Part shown: piece by piece, positions 18,633-28,011 of the stretch
How positions within the stretch are numbered: position 1 is the stretch's first letter
How the letters are laid out: every line of letters starts with the position of its first letter
NCBI GenBank assembly: GCA_004145795.1
Contig: SEIO01000004.1
Coordinates: 80,847 to 144,846 of the forward strand
DNA length: 64,000 nucleotides
Source: Lentibacillus lipolyticus
GTDB taxonomy: Bacteria; Bacillota; Bacilli; Bacillales; Amphibacillaceae
Direction of reading: 5' to 3'
The notes under the pieces: generated by a model
Seen by the model: only the letters and a program-made list of their open reading frames with translations
What the model was told of the DNA's origin: nothing
Databases searched by the model: none
Translations under genes and position numbers: made by a program

Positions 18633-18642
18633 TATCTATGGA

Positions 18643-18678
18643 GGCCACGTCATATAAAAATCGGTGACGTGGCCGTTT
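18643..18678 (+). terminator. Terminator-like hairpin after pbpB
   Basis: A perfect 10-bp stem (GGCCACGTCA with TGACGTGGCC) is followed by GTTTTG. The T tract is short, so read-through into spoVD is likely. Confidence 0.6.
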
Positions 18679-18837
18679 TGTGTTTGGAATGTTTGGAAGT
18701 TATGAAAATATTACTGTATAAGTTGAACGAAGGCAGGCGATAATCTTTTTTTGCTAAAGCCTGTTCATAACGTGTTCTAATCTGTTTTTCCAAAACATAT
18801 AGTGGATACAAGCCAGCCTATGAAAAGGGGATGGAGA

Positions 18838-20772
18838 ATGAAACGTGTATCTTCTGTCACTGTAAGAAAACGGATAATTATTGTTTTTCTTTGCGGTTTG
18901 TTTTTTTTCACTATCATTGACGCCAGATTAGGCTATGTGCAGTTTTGGATTGGTGACGAATTGATGAAATTGGCTGATGAATCCTGGAGCAGAGATATTA
19001 CATTTGAACCGGAACGCGGTCAAATAGTGGACAGGCATGGGGAAGTGCTGGCCGAAAATGTGTCCGCTCCTTCCGTTATTGTTGTCCCAAGACAAATTAA
19101 AAAACCTCAGGAGACCGCTTCGAAGATGGCTGATATATTGAATATATCAGAGAAGAAAGCGTACGAATATGTCACAAGGGATGCTGTGTACACACGTGTT
19201 CACCCGGAAGGCAGAAAGATTTCCGAAAAACAGGAAGAAGCTTTTCAGACACTCAATCTGGATGGTGTTTACCTTGCCAAAGATTCCAAACGCCATTACC
19301 CATTCGGCGATTATCTCTCCCATGTACTCGGGTTTGCAGGTATTGACAATCAGGGCTTGATGGGGCTTGAACTGTTTTATAATGATAAATTAGATGGTGA
19401 GGAAGGCAGTCTGTCCTTTTATTCGGATGCAAAAGGACGGAAACTGGAACAGATTGCTGATGAGTACAAATCGCCCGAAGACGGATTGAACTTGAAAACA
19501 ACCATTGATTCCAAAGTTCAGACGATCATGGAACGGGAGCTCGACCTGGCTGAAAGCAAATATAATCCGGATAATGCACTGGCGATTGCAGTCGATCCTG
19601 ATAATGGCGGCGTTTTAGGAATGGCAACAAGACCGAATTTTAACCCAGAAAATTATCAGCAAGTTGATCCGGAAATATACAATCGTAATTTACCGATATG
19701 GAAAACATATGAACCGGGATCCACTTTTAAAATTATTACGTTGGCATCGGCCCTGGAAGAAGGAGTCGTGGATCTGCAAGAAGATGAATATAATGATGAT
19801 GGTTCTATTTCGGTTGGCGGTACCCATCTGCACTGCTGGAAAAGCGGCGGTCATGGAAATCAGACGTATCTGGAAGTTGTCCAGAACTCGTGTAACCCCG
19901 GCTTTGTTACATTAGGTGAAAAGCTAGGGAAAGAAAGGCTGTTCAGTTATATTGATGAATTCGGTTTTGGAAAGAAGACAGGCATTGACTTACGGGGGGA
20001 AGGCAAAGGAATCCTGTTTGACGAGGAGAATGTCGGACCGGTCGAGCTTGGGACGACATCATTCGGGCAAGGTGTTTCAGTAACGCCAATCCAGCAGGTG
20101 ATGGCAGTTGCTGCGGCAATCAATGGCGGGAAACTATACGAACCACGCATAGCGAAAGAATGGATTGATCCGCAGACAGGGGAAACAGTGGACAAAATGA
20201 AACCGAACTTAAAAGAAAATGTTATTTCAAAAGAGACGTCCAAAAAAGTTCGTCGAGCGTTGGAAAGCGTTGTTGCCAAGGGAACCGGTCGTTCCGCCTA
20301 TGTTGATGGTTACCGCGTCGGAGGGAAAACGGGTACCGCGCAAAAAGTCGGTCCGGACGGGAATTACCTGGCGAATAATCATATCCTTTCGTTCATTGGA
20401 TTTGCCCCAGCAGATGATCCGGAAATCGTCGTGTACGTTGCTATTGACAACCCAAAGGCAGGAGCGCAGTTTGGCGGGGTTGTCGCAGCACCGATTGTGG
20501 GTACCATCATCCATGACAGTTTGCAGGTAATGGGTATAGAGCCAAGTAAAGGTGGTCTAGAGAAGGAGTATACATGGCCTGACAAACCAAAAGTCGAAGT
20601 ACCAGATTTAATTGGAAAAACAAAAGAGGAATTGTCCAAATACTTGACGAATTTATCTATTGAAACGAGCGGATCAGGAAAATATATCGTCAATCAGGCA
20701 CCAAGCCCGGGTGCAAAAGTCGAACAAGGCAAAAAAATAAGAATTTATCTATCTGATAAAAATCCATCGTGA
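18838..20772 (+). CDS. spoVD: Sporulation-specific penicillin-binding protein SpoVD
   Basis: A 644-residue class B PBP needed for spore cortex synthesis together with SpoVE. Membrane anchor about residues 10-28; transpeptidase motifs are the SxxK of EPGSTFKIIT, SCN in VQNSCNPGF and KTG in GGKTGTAQ. A single PASTA domain ends the protein (about 580-640). I use ATG 18838, preceded by AAAGGGG, because the product then begins MKRVSSVTVRKR as in B. subtilis; an upstream GTG at 18802 lacks a ribosome binding site. A CATATAGT box at 18796 resembles a SigE -10, but no -35 fits. Confidence 0.93.
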   Translation: MKRVSSVTVRKRIIIVFLCGLFFFTIIDARLGYVQFWIGDELMKLADESWSRDITFEPERGQIVDRHGEVLAENVSAPSVIVVPRQIKKPQETASKMADILNISEKKAYEYVTRDAVYTRVHPEGRKISEKQEEAFQTLNLDGVYLAKDSKRHYPFGDYLSHVLGFAGIDNQGLMGLELFYNDKLDGEEGSLSFYSDAKGRKLEQIADEYKSPEDGLNLKTTIDSKVQTIMERELDLAESKYNPDNALAIAVDPDNGGVLGMATRPNFNPENYQQVDPEIYNRNLPIWKTYEPGSTFKIITLASALEEGVVDLQEDEYNDDGSISVGGTHLHCWKSGGHGNQTYLEVVQNSCNPGFVTLGEKLGKERLFSYIDEFGFGKKTGIDLRGEGKGILFDEENVGPVELGTTSFGQGVSVTPIQQVMAVAAAINGGKLYEPRIAKEWIDPQTGETVDKMKPNLKENVISKETSKKVRRALESVVAKGTGRSAYVDGYRVGGKTGTAQKVGPDGNYLANNHILSFIGFAPADDPEIVVYVAIDNPKAGAQFGGVVAAPIVGTIIHDSLQVMGIEPSKGGLEKEYTWPDKPKVEVPDLIGKTKEELSKYLTNLSIETSGSGKYIVNQAPSPGAKVEQGKKIRIYLSDKNPS

Positions 20773-20938
20773 ATGAAGCGAATGTTTGCTATAATGAACA
20801 AAGGTTAACGTACTTTCCTCATTAATGAGTGGTAAGACCCCCACACGAAACATTCGGGTAACGAAAAATGATAAGTGGGGGCAACTGTCCCATTCAGGGA
20901 AGATAAAGAAAACCGCTTCTGACTGACGTTGAAATTTT
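20773..20938. other. spoVD-murE intergenic region, left part
   Basis: No gene. CCCCCAC at 20838-20844 can pair with GTGGGGG at 20875-20881, giving a hairpin with a 30-base loop and no T tract. Nothing else is recognisable. Confidence 0.5.
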
Positions 20939-21093
20939 TACTAACTCAACTTTCACAGCCTGACTCATGCTGTTCCCGCAGGAGTCAGGCTGCCCTCCGC
21001 TCCAATCAAACATTGTAATAGCTATAACACCGGTAGAAAGCTAAGTAGCACATGTTTAAACTTAATTTTTTGGTGCAAAGGTTGAGTTACTAA
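20939..21093. repeat. Second MITE-like repeat family, full copy
   Basis: The ends are inverted: TACTAACTCAACTTTCACAG on the left and GGTGCAAAGGTTGAGTTACT on the right. An internal perfect 11-bp hairpin (CAGCCTGACTC at 20956-20966 with GAGTCAGGCTG at 20982-20992) surrounds GTTCCCGCAG. The sequence GGAGTCAGGCTGCCCTCCGC shares the core of the larger repeats (GGAGTCGACTGCCCTCCGC on the reverse of copy B). A second end of this family is at 35138-35168. Confidence 0.6.
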
Positions 21094-21168
21094 CTGGTGA
21101 TGATTCACAAAGAATAATAGGGTGTCACACCCTTCTGCAAGAGAAAAATGGAGAATAGGATGTTTTAA

Positions 21169-22641
21169 ATGGAACTGAAAAGCTTACTTTCTGTTTTACC
21201 TTTTTATGATACTTCACAAACAATAACGGATATCGACATCAGCTATATTGAGGCCGACTCCAGAAAGGTGACAGCAGGAAGTCTGTTTGTATGTATGGAA
21301 GGATATACCGTTGATGGCCATGACTATATCGATCAGGCTATAGCGAACGGGGCGGTTGCAATTTTGGCGGAAAAAGATGTGCGTGCATCCATTCCGGTAA
21401 TTCGTGTTTCAAACACATCACGAGCGGCGGCAGTTGTTGCCGCAGCTTTTTATGGTCATCCAACAAAACAGTTTCCGCTTATTGGTGTTACGGGAACCAA
21501 TGGTAAAACAACGACGACCTATTTGCTGGAATCAATCCTAAACGAATGCAATCAGAAAACAGGGTTGATTGGAACCATCCAAATGAAAATCGGACAGGAT
21601 ACATACCCAGTACAAAACACGACACCTGATGCCTTGTTTTTGCAGAAAACATTTCAGCGCATGCATGCTGAACATGTTGATGCAGCGGTTATGGAAGTGT
21701 CATCACATGCGCTTGATTTAGGGCGTGTGCATGGCTGTGATTTTGATATTGCGGTTTTTACGAATTTATCACAGGATCACCTTGATTACCATAAGGATAT
21801 GAATGATTACTTACATGCCAAGAGTCTTTTGTTTGCCCAGCTTGGCAATACTTATGATGAAGCAGGAAAAAAGTACGCAGTCATTAATGATGACGACCCG
21901 GCCGGCGCTACCTTAAAAAAAAGCACTGCCCAGCACGTCATTACATATGGTTGTCAGCCGTCTGCAAAAGTAAGGGCAACCGACATCCAACTGGAAGTGA
22001 CTAGAACGGCATTCACCATGGAGACGCCAGTTGGATCCATCCGAATAAACAGTAGTCTGATTGGAAAATTCAATATCTATAATATGCTGGCAGCAGGAGC
22101 AGCAGCAATATGTGCAGGTGTACCGCTATCTGTTATTCAGCACTCCCTGGGAAACATGAAAGGGGTCAGCGGGAGGTTTGAACCTGTTGACGGCAGTGAA
22201 GATTATGCCGTTGTTGTTGATTACGCACATACACCAGATTCACTTGAAAATGTGCTGGAAACCATAAATGGATTTGCGGAGAACAATGTGTATGTTGTTG
22301 TTGGCTGTGGCGGTGACCGGGATAAAAAGAAGCGTCCGCTGATGGCATCTGTTGCCTTAAAGTATGCGGATCATGCCATTTTCACATCAGATAATCCGCG
22401 CACAGAGGATCCGGGGGCCATTTTAGCTGACATGACCCGCGAGCTGTCTGGTTCCGGCTATGAAGTGGTAGAAAACCGAAGAGATGCAATTGCGCATGCA
22501 GTTAATCTTGCTGAAAAAGGCGATATTGTATTGATTGCCGGAAAAGGACATGAAACCTATCAGGAAATTGGCCACACCAGGTACGATTTTGACGACCGTG
22601 AAGTGGCCAAGGAAGCAATCAGGGCATCTGCTGAAAGTTAA
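21169..22641 (+). CDS. murE: UDP-MurNAc-L-Ala-D-Glu:meso-diaminopimelate ligase
   Basis: A 490-residue Mur ligase adding meso-diaminopimelate to UDP-MurNAc-dipeptide. Domain 1 (about 1-95) binds UDP; the ATP-binding loop is GVTGTNGKTTTTYLLE (about 108-123); the C-terminal domain contains SDNPRTEDP, whose DNPR is the signature for diaminopimelate rather than lysine. The ribosome binding site AGGA is modest. The next gene, murF, has its best start 66 bases past the murE stop. Confidence 0.96.
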   Translation: MELKSLLSVLPFYDTSQTITDIDISYIEADSRKVTAGSLFVCMEGYTVDGHDYIDQAIANGAVAILAEKDVRASIPVIRVSNTSRAAAVVAAAFYGHPTKQFPLIGVTGTNGKTTTTYLLESILNECNQKTGLIGTIQMKIGQDTYPVQNTTPDALFLQKTFQRMHAEHVDAAVMEVSSHALDLGRVHGCDFDIAVFTNLSQDHLDYHKDMNDYLHAKSLLFAQLGNTYDEAGKKYAVINDDDPAGATLKKSTAQHVITYGCQPSAKVRATDIQLEVTRTAFTMETPVGSIRINSSLIGKFNIYNMLAAGAAAICAGVPLSVIQHSLGNMKGVSGRFEPVDGSEDYAVVVDYAHTPDSLENVLETINGFAENNVYVVVGCGGDRDKKKRPLMASVALKYADHAIFTSDNPRTEDPGAILADMTRELSGSGYEVVENRRDAIAHAVNLAEKGDIVLIAGKGHETYQEIGHTRYDFDDREVAKEAIRASAES

Positions 22642-22707
22642 ATGAAGCAGCAGCAATGCCTGTTCGCTCTGCCATGCTTATTGTTTGATTTTGAAGGAGA
22701 GGGAATT

Positions 22708-24081
22708 ATGCTATTTACCACTGAATGGCTCACGACGTTATTTACCAGTTACAGCGGCACGGTATCTGATCGAACTTCTATTTTCGAAGTAACGACAGAC
22801 AGCCGCAAAAAAACACGCCGTTCCTTGTTTGTACCACTGGTTGGTGAGAAGTTTGACGGTCATGATTATATGAAGGATGCAATGGATAATGGCGCAGCAG
22901 CGGTGTTGTGGGAAGAAGGACGAAAGCTTCCGGATTCGCTGCCGTCCGACTTTCCGGTATTTTATGTCCCTGACACATTACAGGCATTGCAGCAGTTAGC
23001 AGCTGCTTATAGACAAGAGGTGAATCCGGTGGTTATAGGGGTTACCGGATCGAATGGCAAAACGACGACAAAAGATATGATTGCTTCTGTTGTTGCAACT
23101 TCATACCGGACACACCACACGCAAGGCAATCTGAATAACCAAATTGGTGTGCCACTCACGATTTTATCCATGCCAAAGGAAACAGAAGTGCTGGTTGTGG
23201 AAATGGGAATGAATCATGCTGGTGAGATTGAGATGTTGTCAGAAATGGCAAGGCCTGACTATGGTGTGATTACGAACATCGGTGAATCTCACATTGAATT
23301 CTTAGGTTCCCGGGAAGGGATTGCCGCTGCAAAGCTGGAAATAATAAAAGGTATGCGGGGGAATGGGCCCTTAATCATTGATGGAGATGAAACGTTACTG
23401 CGGCATATATCCCAGCATGACCATGTCATTACATGCGGTTTTGAAGCAGTGAATGATTTTGTTATAAGAGATGTGCGCATGACAAGAGAACATACCGAAT
23501 TTCAGCTTAATCGCGAAGAAGAGATGTATTCGATACCACTGCTTGGCAGCCATCATGCACTGAATGCTGCATTTGCTGTAGCAGTGGCCTCATTCTTAAA
23601 AATAGCTAAACACAACGTTAAACAGGCACTCCGGTCATTGGAATGGACGTCGATGCGCTTTGAACTGTTGAATGGAAAAAATGGCTCGTCTGTTATTAGT
23701 GATGCCTATAATGCTTCGCCTACCTCCATGAAGGCGGCAATTAATGTGGTGAAGCAAATGGAAGGCTTTCAACGGAAAGTGCTTGTACTTGGTGACATGT
23801 TTGAACTTGGAAAAGATGCCAGAGCGCTTCACCGAACGGCTGTGGAGGATGTTGACGAGACTATTGATGCTGTGTTGACGTTGGGAAGTCAGGCAGCCGA
23901 CATGACAAAAGTAGTGAGTGAACAAAACCATTCAATTGATTCCAGGCATTTTGCTTCCAGAGAAGCGTTGCTCCGTGCTGTTGAGGCGTATGCAGAAGAG
24001 AGCACACTTATCCTGTTTAAAGCATCACGGGGGATGCAATTCGAGTCATTGGTTGACAGGGTTATAGATCCAACCCAATAA
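22708..24081 (+). CDS. murF: UDP-MurNAc-tripeptide:D-Ala-D-Ala ligase
   Basis: A 457-residue Mur ligase that adds D-Ala-D-Ala. Residues about 20-65 carry TDSRKKTRRSLFVPLVGEKFDGHDY-type substrate contacts (quoted in part), and the P-loop is [13 protein letters not shown] (about 112-124). NASPTSMKAAI and LVLGDMFELG are family motifs. I place the start at 22708, where AAGGAG lies eight bases upstream; the ATG overlapping the murE stop at 22642 has no ribosome binding site. murF is between murE and mraY here, unlike B. subtilis, where it lies elsewhere. Confidence 0.94.
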   Translation: MLFTTEWLTTLFTSYSGTVSDRTSIFEVTTDSRKKTRRSLFVPLVGEKFDGHDYMKDAMDNGAAAVLWEEGRKLPDSLPSDFPVFYVPDTLQALQQLAAAYRQEVNPVVIGVTGSNGKTTTKDMIASVVATSYRTHHTQGNLNNQIGVPLTILSMPKETEVLVVEMGMNHAGEIEMLSEMARPDYGVITNIGESHIEFLGSREGIAAAKLEIIKGMRGNGPLIIDGDETLLRHISQHDHVITCGFEAVNDFVIRDVRMTREHTEFQLNREEEMYSIPLLGSHHALNAAFAVAVASFLKIAKHNVKQALRSLEWTSMRFELLNGKNGSSVISDAYNASPTSMKAAINVVKQMEGFQRKVLVLGDMFELGKDARALHRTAVEDVDETIDAVLTLGSQAADMTKVVSEQNHSIDSRHFASREALLRAVEAYAEESTLILFKASRGMQFESLVDRVIDPTQ

Positions 24082-24114
24082 TGATGGACGGTCATTGTAA
24101 GAGGAGGGGAAACA

Positions 24115-25101
24115 GTGAATATAATTGTATTAGTCATAACCATCGCCATAGCTTTTTTAATTACCGTCCTTCTGTCCCCAATTTTCATTCCATTCCTCAG
24201 ACGTTTGAAGTTTGGACAAAGCATTCGGGATGAAGGTCCAAAGTCACATATGAAGAAGACGGGTACTCCGACAATGGGCGGAATTATGATTGTGGTCAGT
24301 GCAACGGCAACATCGCTGATCATGGTCAGTAAATATAGCGGCGGCTCCATTGGATACGAACTTTGGCTGTTGCTTTTTGTTATGGTTGGCTATGGACTGC
24401 TGGGTTTTCTTGACGATTTCATTAAAGTTGCCATGAAGCGGAATCTTGGGCTGACTTCAAAACAAAAAATGGCTGGGCAGATTTTGATTGCACTTGTATT
24501 TTATTATATTTTGTATTCCAATGATTTCGCGACGTATATTCACATACCAGGTACATCCGTACAGCTGGAACTTGGCTGGGGGTACGCACTGCTGATTATT
24601 TTTATGCTTGTTGGGGCATCTAATGCAGTGAATTTAACGGATGGACTTGATGGATTGCTTGCGGGGACTGCTGCCATTGCATTTGGCGCGTTTGGTATTC
24701 TTGCATGGTATGGCTTTCCTCAAAATGAGGTAACCATCTTTGCATTGGCGACAGTCGGTGCTTTGCTCGGTTTTCTGGTCTTCAATGCCCACCCTGCTAA
24801 AGTGTTTATGGGGGATACTGGTTCGCTTGCACTTGGTGGAAGTATTGCCGCTGTGGCTATTTTGACAAAGCTTGAAATTATTTTAGTTATCATTGGCGGC
24901 GTGTTTGTTATAGAGACACTGTCTGTCATCATCCAGGTTATTTCATTTAAAACAACAGGCAGAAGAATATTTAAAATGAGCCCGCTGCATCATCACTATG
25001 AATTGCTCGGATGGTCGGAATGGCGTGTGGTGACAACATTCTGGCTGATGGGACTGATTTTTGCAGCGCTTGGTATATATATTGAGGTGTGGATAGCTTG
25101 A
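24115..25101 (+). CDS. mraY: Phospho-MurNAc-pentapeptide transferase
   Basis: A 328-residue integral membrane enzyme with about ten membrane segments that makes lipid I from UDP-MurNAc-pentapeptide and undecaprenyl phosphate. Catalytic aspartates are in GFLDDFIKV and NLTDGLDGL, and in [13 protein letters not shown]. The HHHYELLGW segment near the C-terminus is also conserved. It starts with GTG, preceded by GAGGAGGGG. Its stop overlaps the murD start. Confidence 0.96.
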   Translation: MNIIVLVITIAIAFLITVLLSPIFIPFLRRLKFGQSIRDEGPKSHMKKTGTPTMGGIMIVVSATATSLIMVSKYSGGSIGYELWLLLFVMVGYGLLGFLDDFIKVAMKRNLGLTSKQKMAGQILIALVFYYILYSNDFATYIHIPGTSVQLELGWGYALLIIFMLVGASNAVNLTDGLDGLLAGTAAIAFGAFGILAWYGFPQNEVTIFALATVGALLGFLVFNAHPAKVFMGDTGSLALGGSIAAVAILTKLEIILVIIGGVFVIETLSVIIQVISFKTTGRRIFKMSPLHHHYELLGWSEWRVVTTFWLMGLIFAALGIYIEVWIA

Positions 25102-26444
25102 AGGAATTAACGAATTTCCCTTATAACGATGTGCTTGTTTTAGGACTGGCGAAAAGCGGGACGGCTGCTGCGAAGTTTTTGCTGGAAACCGGCAGAAAAG
25201 TCCGGGTGAATGACAAACAAGCAGCAGATGCCGGATTGGCTGATGAATTGCAGTCGCTTGGGGCCGAAATAATTACTGGTTCCCACCCACTATCCGTTCT
25301 CGATGATATGGACGTGATTATTAAAAATCCTGGTATACCATACGACAATCCAGTGCTGGCAGAAGCCACCAGACGTGATATACCGATCTTGACAGAAATT
25401 GAACTGGCCGGGATACTGGCAGATAATCATAGCATCGGCATTACCGGCTCCAATGGTAAAACAACAACCACAACATTAATCACGGAAATGCTTCATAGAG
25501 GCAAGCAGCATGCAAAGGTTGCCGGCAACATCGGAGCCGTGGCAACAGAAGTGGCACAGACACTGGAGGAAAATGAGAAACTGGTTCTTGAGCTCTCATC
25601 GTTTCAATTAATGGGTGTCCAAACATTTAAGCCTAAAATTGCTGTTCTGTTAAATATCTTCGAAGCACATCTTGATTATCATAAGACATTTGAAAATTAT
25701 CGGCAGGCCAAGTGTAATATATTTGCTCGCCAGACGTCCGATGATTATCTCGTGTATAATGCAGATGACCCGGTTGTGCGAACGTCTGTTGATTCAGCAG
25801 CCTCTGTTAAAGTCCCGTTTTCTGCTGTCAGACGGATTGATAATGGGGCATGGGCTGATGAGACTGGCATCTACTTCTGCGGGGAAAAAATTGCTGATAA
25901 AAATGATATTCTCCTTGTTGGTCAACATAATTTGGAAAACGTTCTTGCAGCAGTCAGCGCTGCCAAATTAAGTGGTGCTGCAAATGAAGCTATACGTGAT
26001 GTTCTCGAGACTTTTTCAGGTGTAAAGCACCGGCTTCAGCATGTCGCTACAATCAGGGGACGCATGTTCTATAATGATTCCAAAGCAACAAACATACTGG
26101 CGACACAAAAGGCTTTATCTGCATTTGATAAACCGGTGATTTTATTGGCAGGCGGTCTTGACCGGGGAAATGAATTTGACGATTTGAAGCCATATCTAAA
26201 ACATGTGAAGCAGATTGTCCTGTTTGGCGAGACAAAAGAAAAACTGCAAAGAGTTGCGGCTGAAGCGGGAGTGCCGTTTATACAAATGGCAGAACACCTG
26301 AACGAAGCTGTCCGTCTTGCGTTCGATAGGTCAGAGAAGGAGGATATTATTTTACTGTCTCCTGCCTGTGCAAGCTGGGACCAGTACCATACTTTTGAAG
26401 AAAGGGGAGACATGTTTGAACAAGCTGTGCATAGATTAGTATAG
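25098..26444 (+). CDS. murD: UDP-MurNAc-L-alanine:D-glutamate ligase
   Basis: A 448-residue cytoplasmic Mur ligase adding D-glutamate. N-terminal Rossmann domain with [19 protein letters not shown]-binding loop [14 protein letters not shown] (about 113-126); YNDSKATN and LLAGGLDRG in the C-terminal part. The TTG start at 25098 overlaps the mraY stop (TTGA) and has GAGGTG eight bases before it; an upstream GTG at 25089 overlaps the ribosome binding site. Confidence 0.94.
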   Translation: MKELTNFPYNDVLVLGLAKSGTAAAKFLLETGRKVRVNDKQAADAGLADELQSLGAEIITGSHPLSVLDDMDVIIKNPGIPYDNPVLAEATRRDIPILTEIELAGILADNHSIGITGSNGKTTTTTLITEMLHRGKQHAKVAGNIGAVATEVAQTLEENEKLVLELSSFQLMGVQTFKPKIAVLLNIFEAHLDYHKTFENYRQAKCNIFARQTSDDYLVYNADDPVVRTSVDSAASVKVPFSAVRRIDNGAWADETGIYFCGEKIADKNDILLVGQHNLENVLAAVSAAKLSGAANEAIRDVLETFSGVKHRLQHVATIRGRMFYNDSKATNILATQKALSAFDKPVILLAGGLDRGNEFDDLKPYLKHVKQIVLFGETKEKLQRVAAEAGVPFIQMAEHLNEAVRLAFDRSEKEDIILLSPACASWDQYHTFEERGDMFEQAVHRLV

Positions 26445-26554
26445 GGGCTTGTTTCAAACAGCAGCCGGTACGAATTAGATTGCATCGGTTATTGATAACT
26501 GACTTCAGGATCCGGACCGGCAGAGTTTACAATTGACATATTAGAGGAAACGAT

Positions 26555-26588
26555 GCCCCTATTCCAATAATCTGGAACGGGGTGTTTT
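26555..26588 (+). promoter_or_regulatory. Hairpin covering the spoVE ribosome binding site
   Basis: CCCCTATTCCA (from 26556) pairs with TGGAACGGGG (26573-26582), with one mismatch and one G-U pair. GTTTTTA follows. The 3' arm contains the GGGGTG that serves as the ribosome binding site for the GTG at 26591. It could act as a weak terminator or limit translation of read-through mRNA. Confidence 0.5.
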
Positions 26589-26590
26589 TA

Positions 26591-27703
26591 GTGTTTCGGA
26601 AATTGTTTAATGCCAAATATGCACCGGACTATACGCTTCTATTTGTCATTCTGGCACTTGTTGCGATAGGATCTGTTATGGTTTACAGCTCGTCCTACGT
26701 GTGGGCGGAATATAAGTATGCGGATCCGTACTTCTTTCTGAAACGGCAGCTGCTTTTCAGCGGGGTAGGTATTGCCTCCATGATTTTTTTTATGGTTATC
26801 CCATACACGACGTGGAAGAAATACAGTAATGGTATACTGCTGGCTTGTTTTCTGATACTAATTCTTGTATTAATACCGGGGATTGGCATGGAGCGCGGCG
26901 GTGCTCAAAGCTGGATTGGTATCGGTGCATTCAGCATTCAGCCATCAGAATTTATGAAGCTTGGCTTGATTATCTTCCTGTCCGTTTATTTGGCGGTTCA
27001 GCAAAAGTATATAACATCGTTTAAGAAAGGTTTTTTCCCGTCTCTGCTACTGGTGTTTACGGCATTTGGTCTGATTATGCTGCAGCCGGATCTTGGAACA
27101 GGGGTAGTGCTTGTTGCTACATGCATGGTAATGATTTATGCGGCTGGGGCAAGGCTGCTGCATTTTGCAGGGCTTATAGCAATTGGTGTGATTGGATTTG
27201 CGGGATTGGTTCTTTCTGCGCCGTACCGCATCAGCCGAATTACTGCATTTTTGAATCCTTGGGAAGACCCGACCGGTGACGGGTTTCAGATTATTCAATC
27301 ACTGTACGCGATTGGTCCGGGCGGGCTGATGGGTCTTGGTTTTGGGGAAAGCATCCAAAAATACTTTTATCTTCCTGAACCACAGAATGATTTTATTTTT
27401 GCGATTATCGGAGAAGAATTTGGCTTTTTGGGCGGTACATTTGTTATAGGATTGTTTATGCTTTTATTTTGGCGAGGTGTTAAAGTTGCATTGCAAGCTC
27501 CGGATGCTTATGGAAGGTTTTTGGCTCTTGGTATTGTATCGATGCTGACCATTCAGGTGATGATGAATATCAGTGTTGTCATTGGCCTGATTCCTGTGAC
27601 AGGTATAACATTGCCCTTTTTAAGTTATGGTGGTTCATCTCTTACCCTTACACTATGTTCTGCTGGAATTCTATTGAATGTTAGCAGGTATGCGAAGTTA
27701 TAA
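26591..27703 (+). CDS. spoVE: SEDS glycosyltransferase SpoVE (FtsW/RodA family)
   Basis: A 370-residue polytopic membrane protein with about ten segments, in the position of spoVE in Bacillus. SEDS proteins polymerise lipid II and work with a class B PBP, here most likely SpoVD, to make spore cortex. Signatures are VMVYSSSYVWA, the IQPSEFMKLGLI region, EEFGFLGG and GITLPFLSYGGSS. GTG 26591 is chosen for GGGGTG six bases upstream; another GTG at 26582 lies within that hairpin. An assignment as the vegetative FtsW cannot be excluded. murG and murB do not follow. Confidence 0.9.
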   Translation: MFRKLFNAKYAPDYTLLFVILALVAIGSVMVYSSSYVWAEYKYADPYFFLKRQLLFSGVGIASMIFFMVIPYTTWKKYSNGILLACFLILILVLIPGIGMERGGAQSWIGIGAFSIQPSEFMKLGLIIFLSVYLAVQQKYITSFKKGFFPSLLLVFTAFGLIMLQPDLGTGVVLVATCMVMIYAAGARLLHFAGLIAIGVIGFAGLVLSAPYRISRITAFLNPWEDPTGDGFQIIQSLYAIGPGGLMGLGFGESIQKYFYLPEPQNDFIFAIIGEEFGFLGGTFVIGLFMLLFWRGVKVALQAPDAYGRFLALGIVSMLTIQVMMNISVVIGLIPVTGITLPFLSYGGSSLTLTLCSAGILLNVSRYAKL

Positions 27704-27764
27704 CACGATATAGAATTGTTGTCGTAAACTGGTACAAGTTTACTACATATTACCTACTAATATA

Positions 27765-27773
27765 TGATATAAT
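27765..27773 (+). promoter_or_regulatory. Extended -10 promoter candidate after spoVE
   Basis: TGATATAAT is a perfect extended -10, but no good -35 is seen 17 bases upstream. An inverted repeat GTAAACT with AGTTTAC (27724-27743) lies just upstream and could be an operator. Any transcript would meet the terminator at 27787 almost at once. Confidence 0.35.
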
Positions 27774-27786
27774 AGAGGGAAATAGA

Positions 27787-27812
27787 AACGGCATGTTAAA
27801 ATGCCGTTTTTA
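27787..27812 (+). terminator. Terminator between spoVE and divIB
   Basis: AAACGGCAT pairs with ATGCCGTTT around a GTTAAA loop and runs into T. Confidence 0.85.
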
Positions 27813-27887
27813 TACTTTGGCAGATAAAAATGTATCAAATTTTTGGCTGTATTAAGCTCTTTGTCAGCAATAGCCATCGACAGGACG

Positions 27888-27975
27888 TACTAGTTCCGGC
27901 GTTGGCACGAGCCGGCCAGCGCCTACCCCCTCGAGGTTGGTTTTCGGGGGTGAGCAAGGCGCTTGCGCTTTTCTT
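27888..27975 (+). repeat. Structured G+C-rich intergenic element before divIB
   Basis: Three nested or adjacent stems are visible: CCGGC with GCCGG (27896-27915); AGCGCCT with AGGCGCT (27918-27963); and ACCCCC with GGGGGT inside it (27925-27951). The end reads GCTTGCGCTTTTC. I recall similar GGCGCTTGCGCTTTT elements as dispersed repeats in Bacillaceae genomes. Only one copy is in this window, so the repeat nature is from memory. No credible protein is encoded in 27704-28011. Confidence 0.5.
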
Positions 27976-28011
27976 GACAGACTTTATTAATTCAAAAAGG
28001 GAAGAAATAGG

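Noticed and set aside
18796-18803. SigE promoter of spoVD
   Set aside because: The -10-like CATATAGT lacks an ATA-type -35 at 16-18 bases, so it is noted in the gene entry only.
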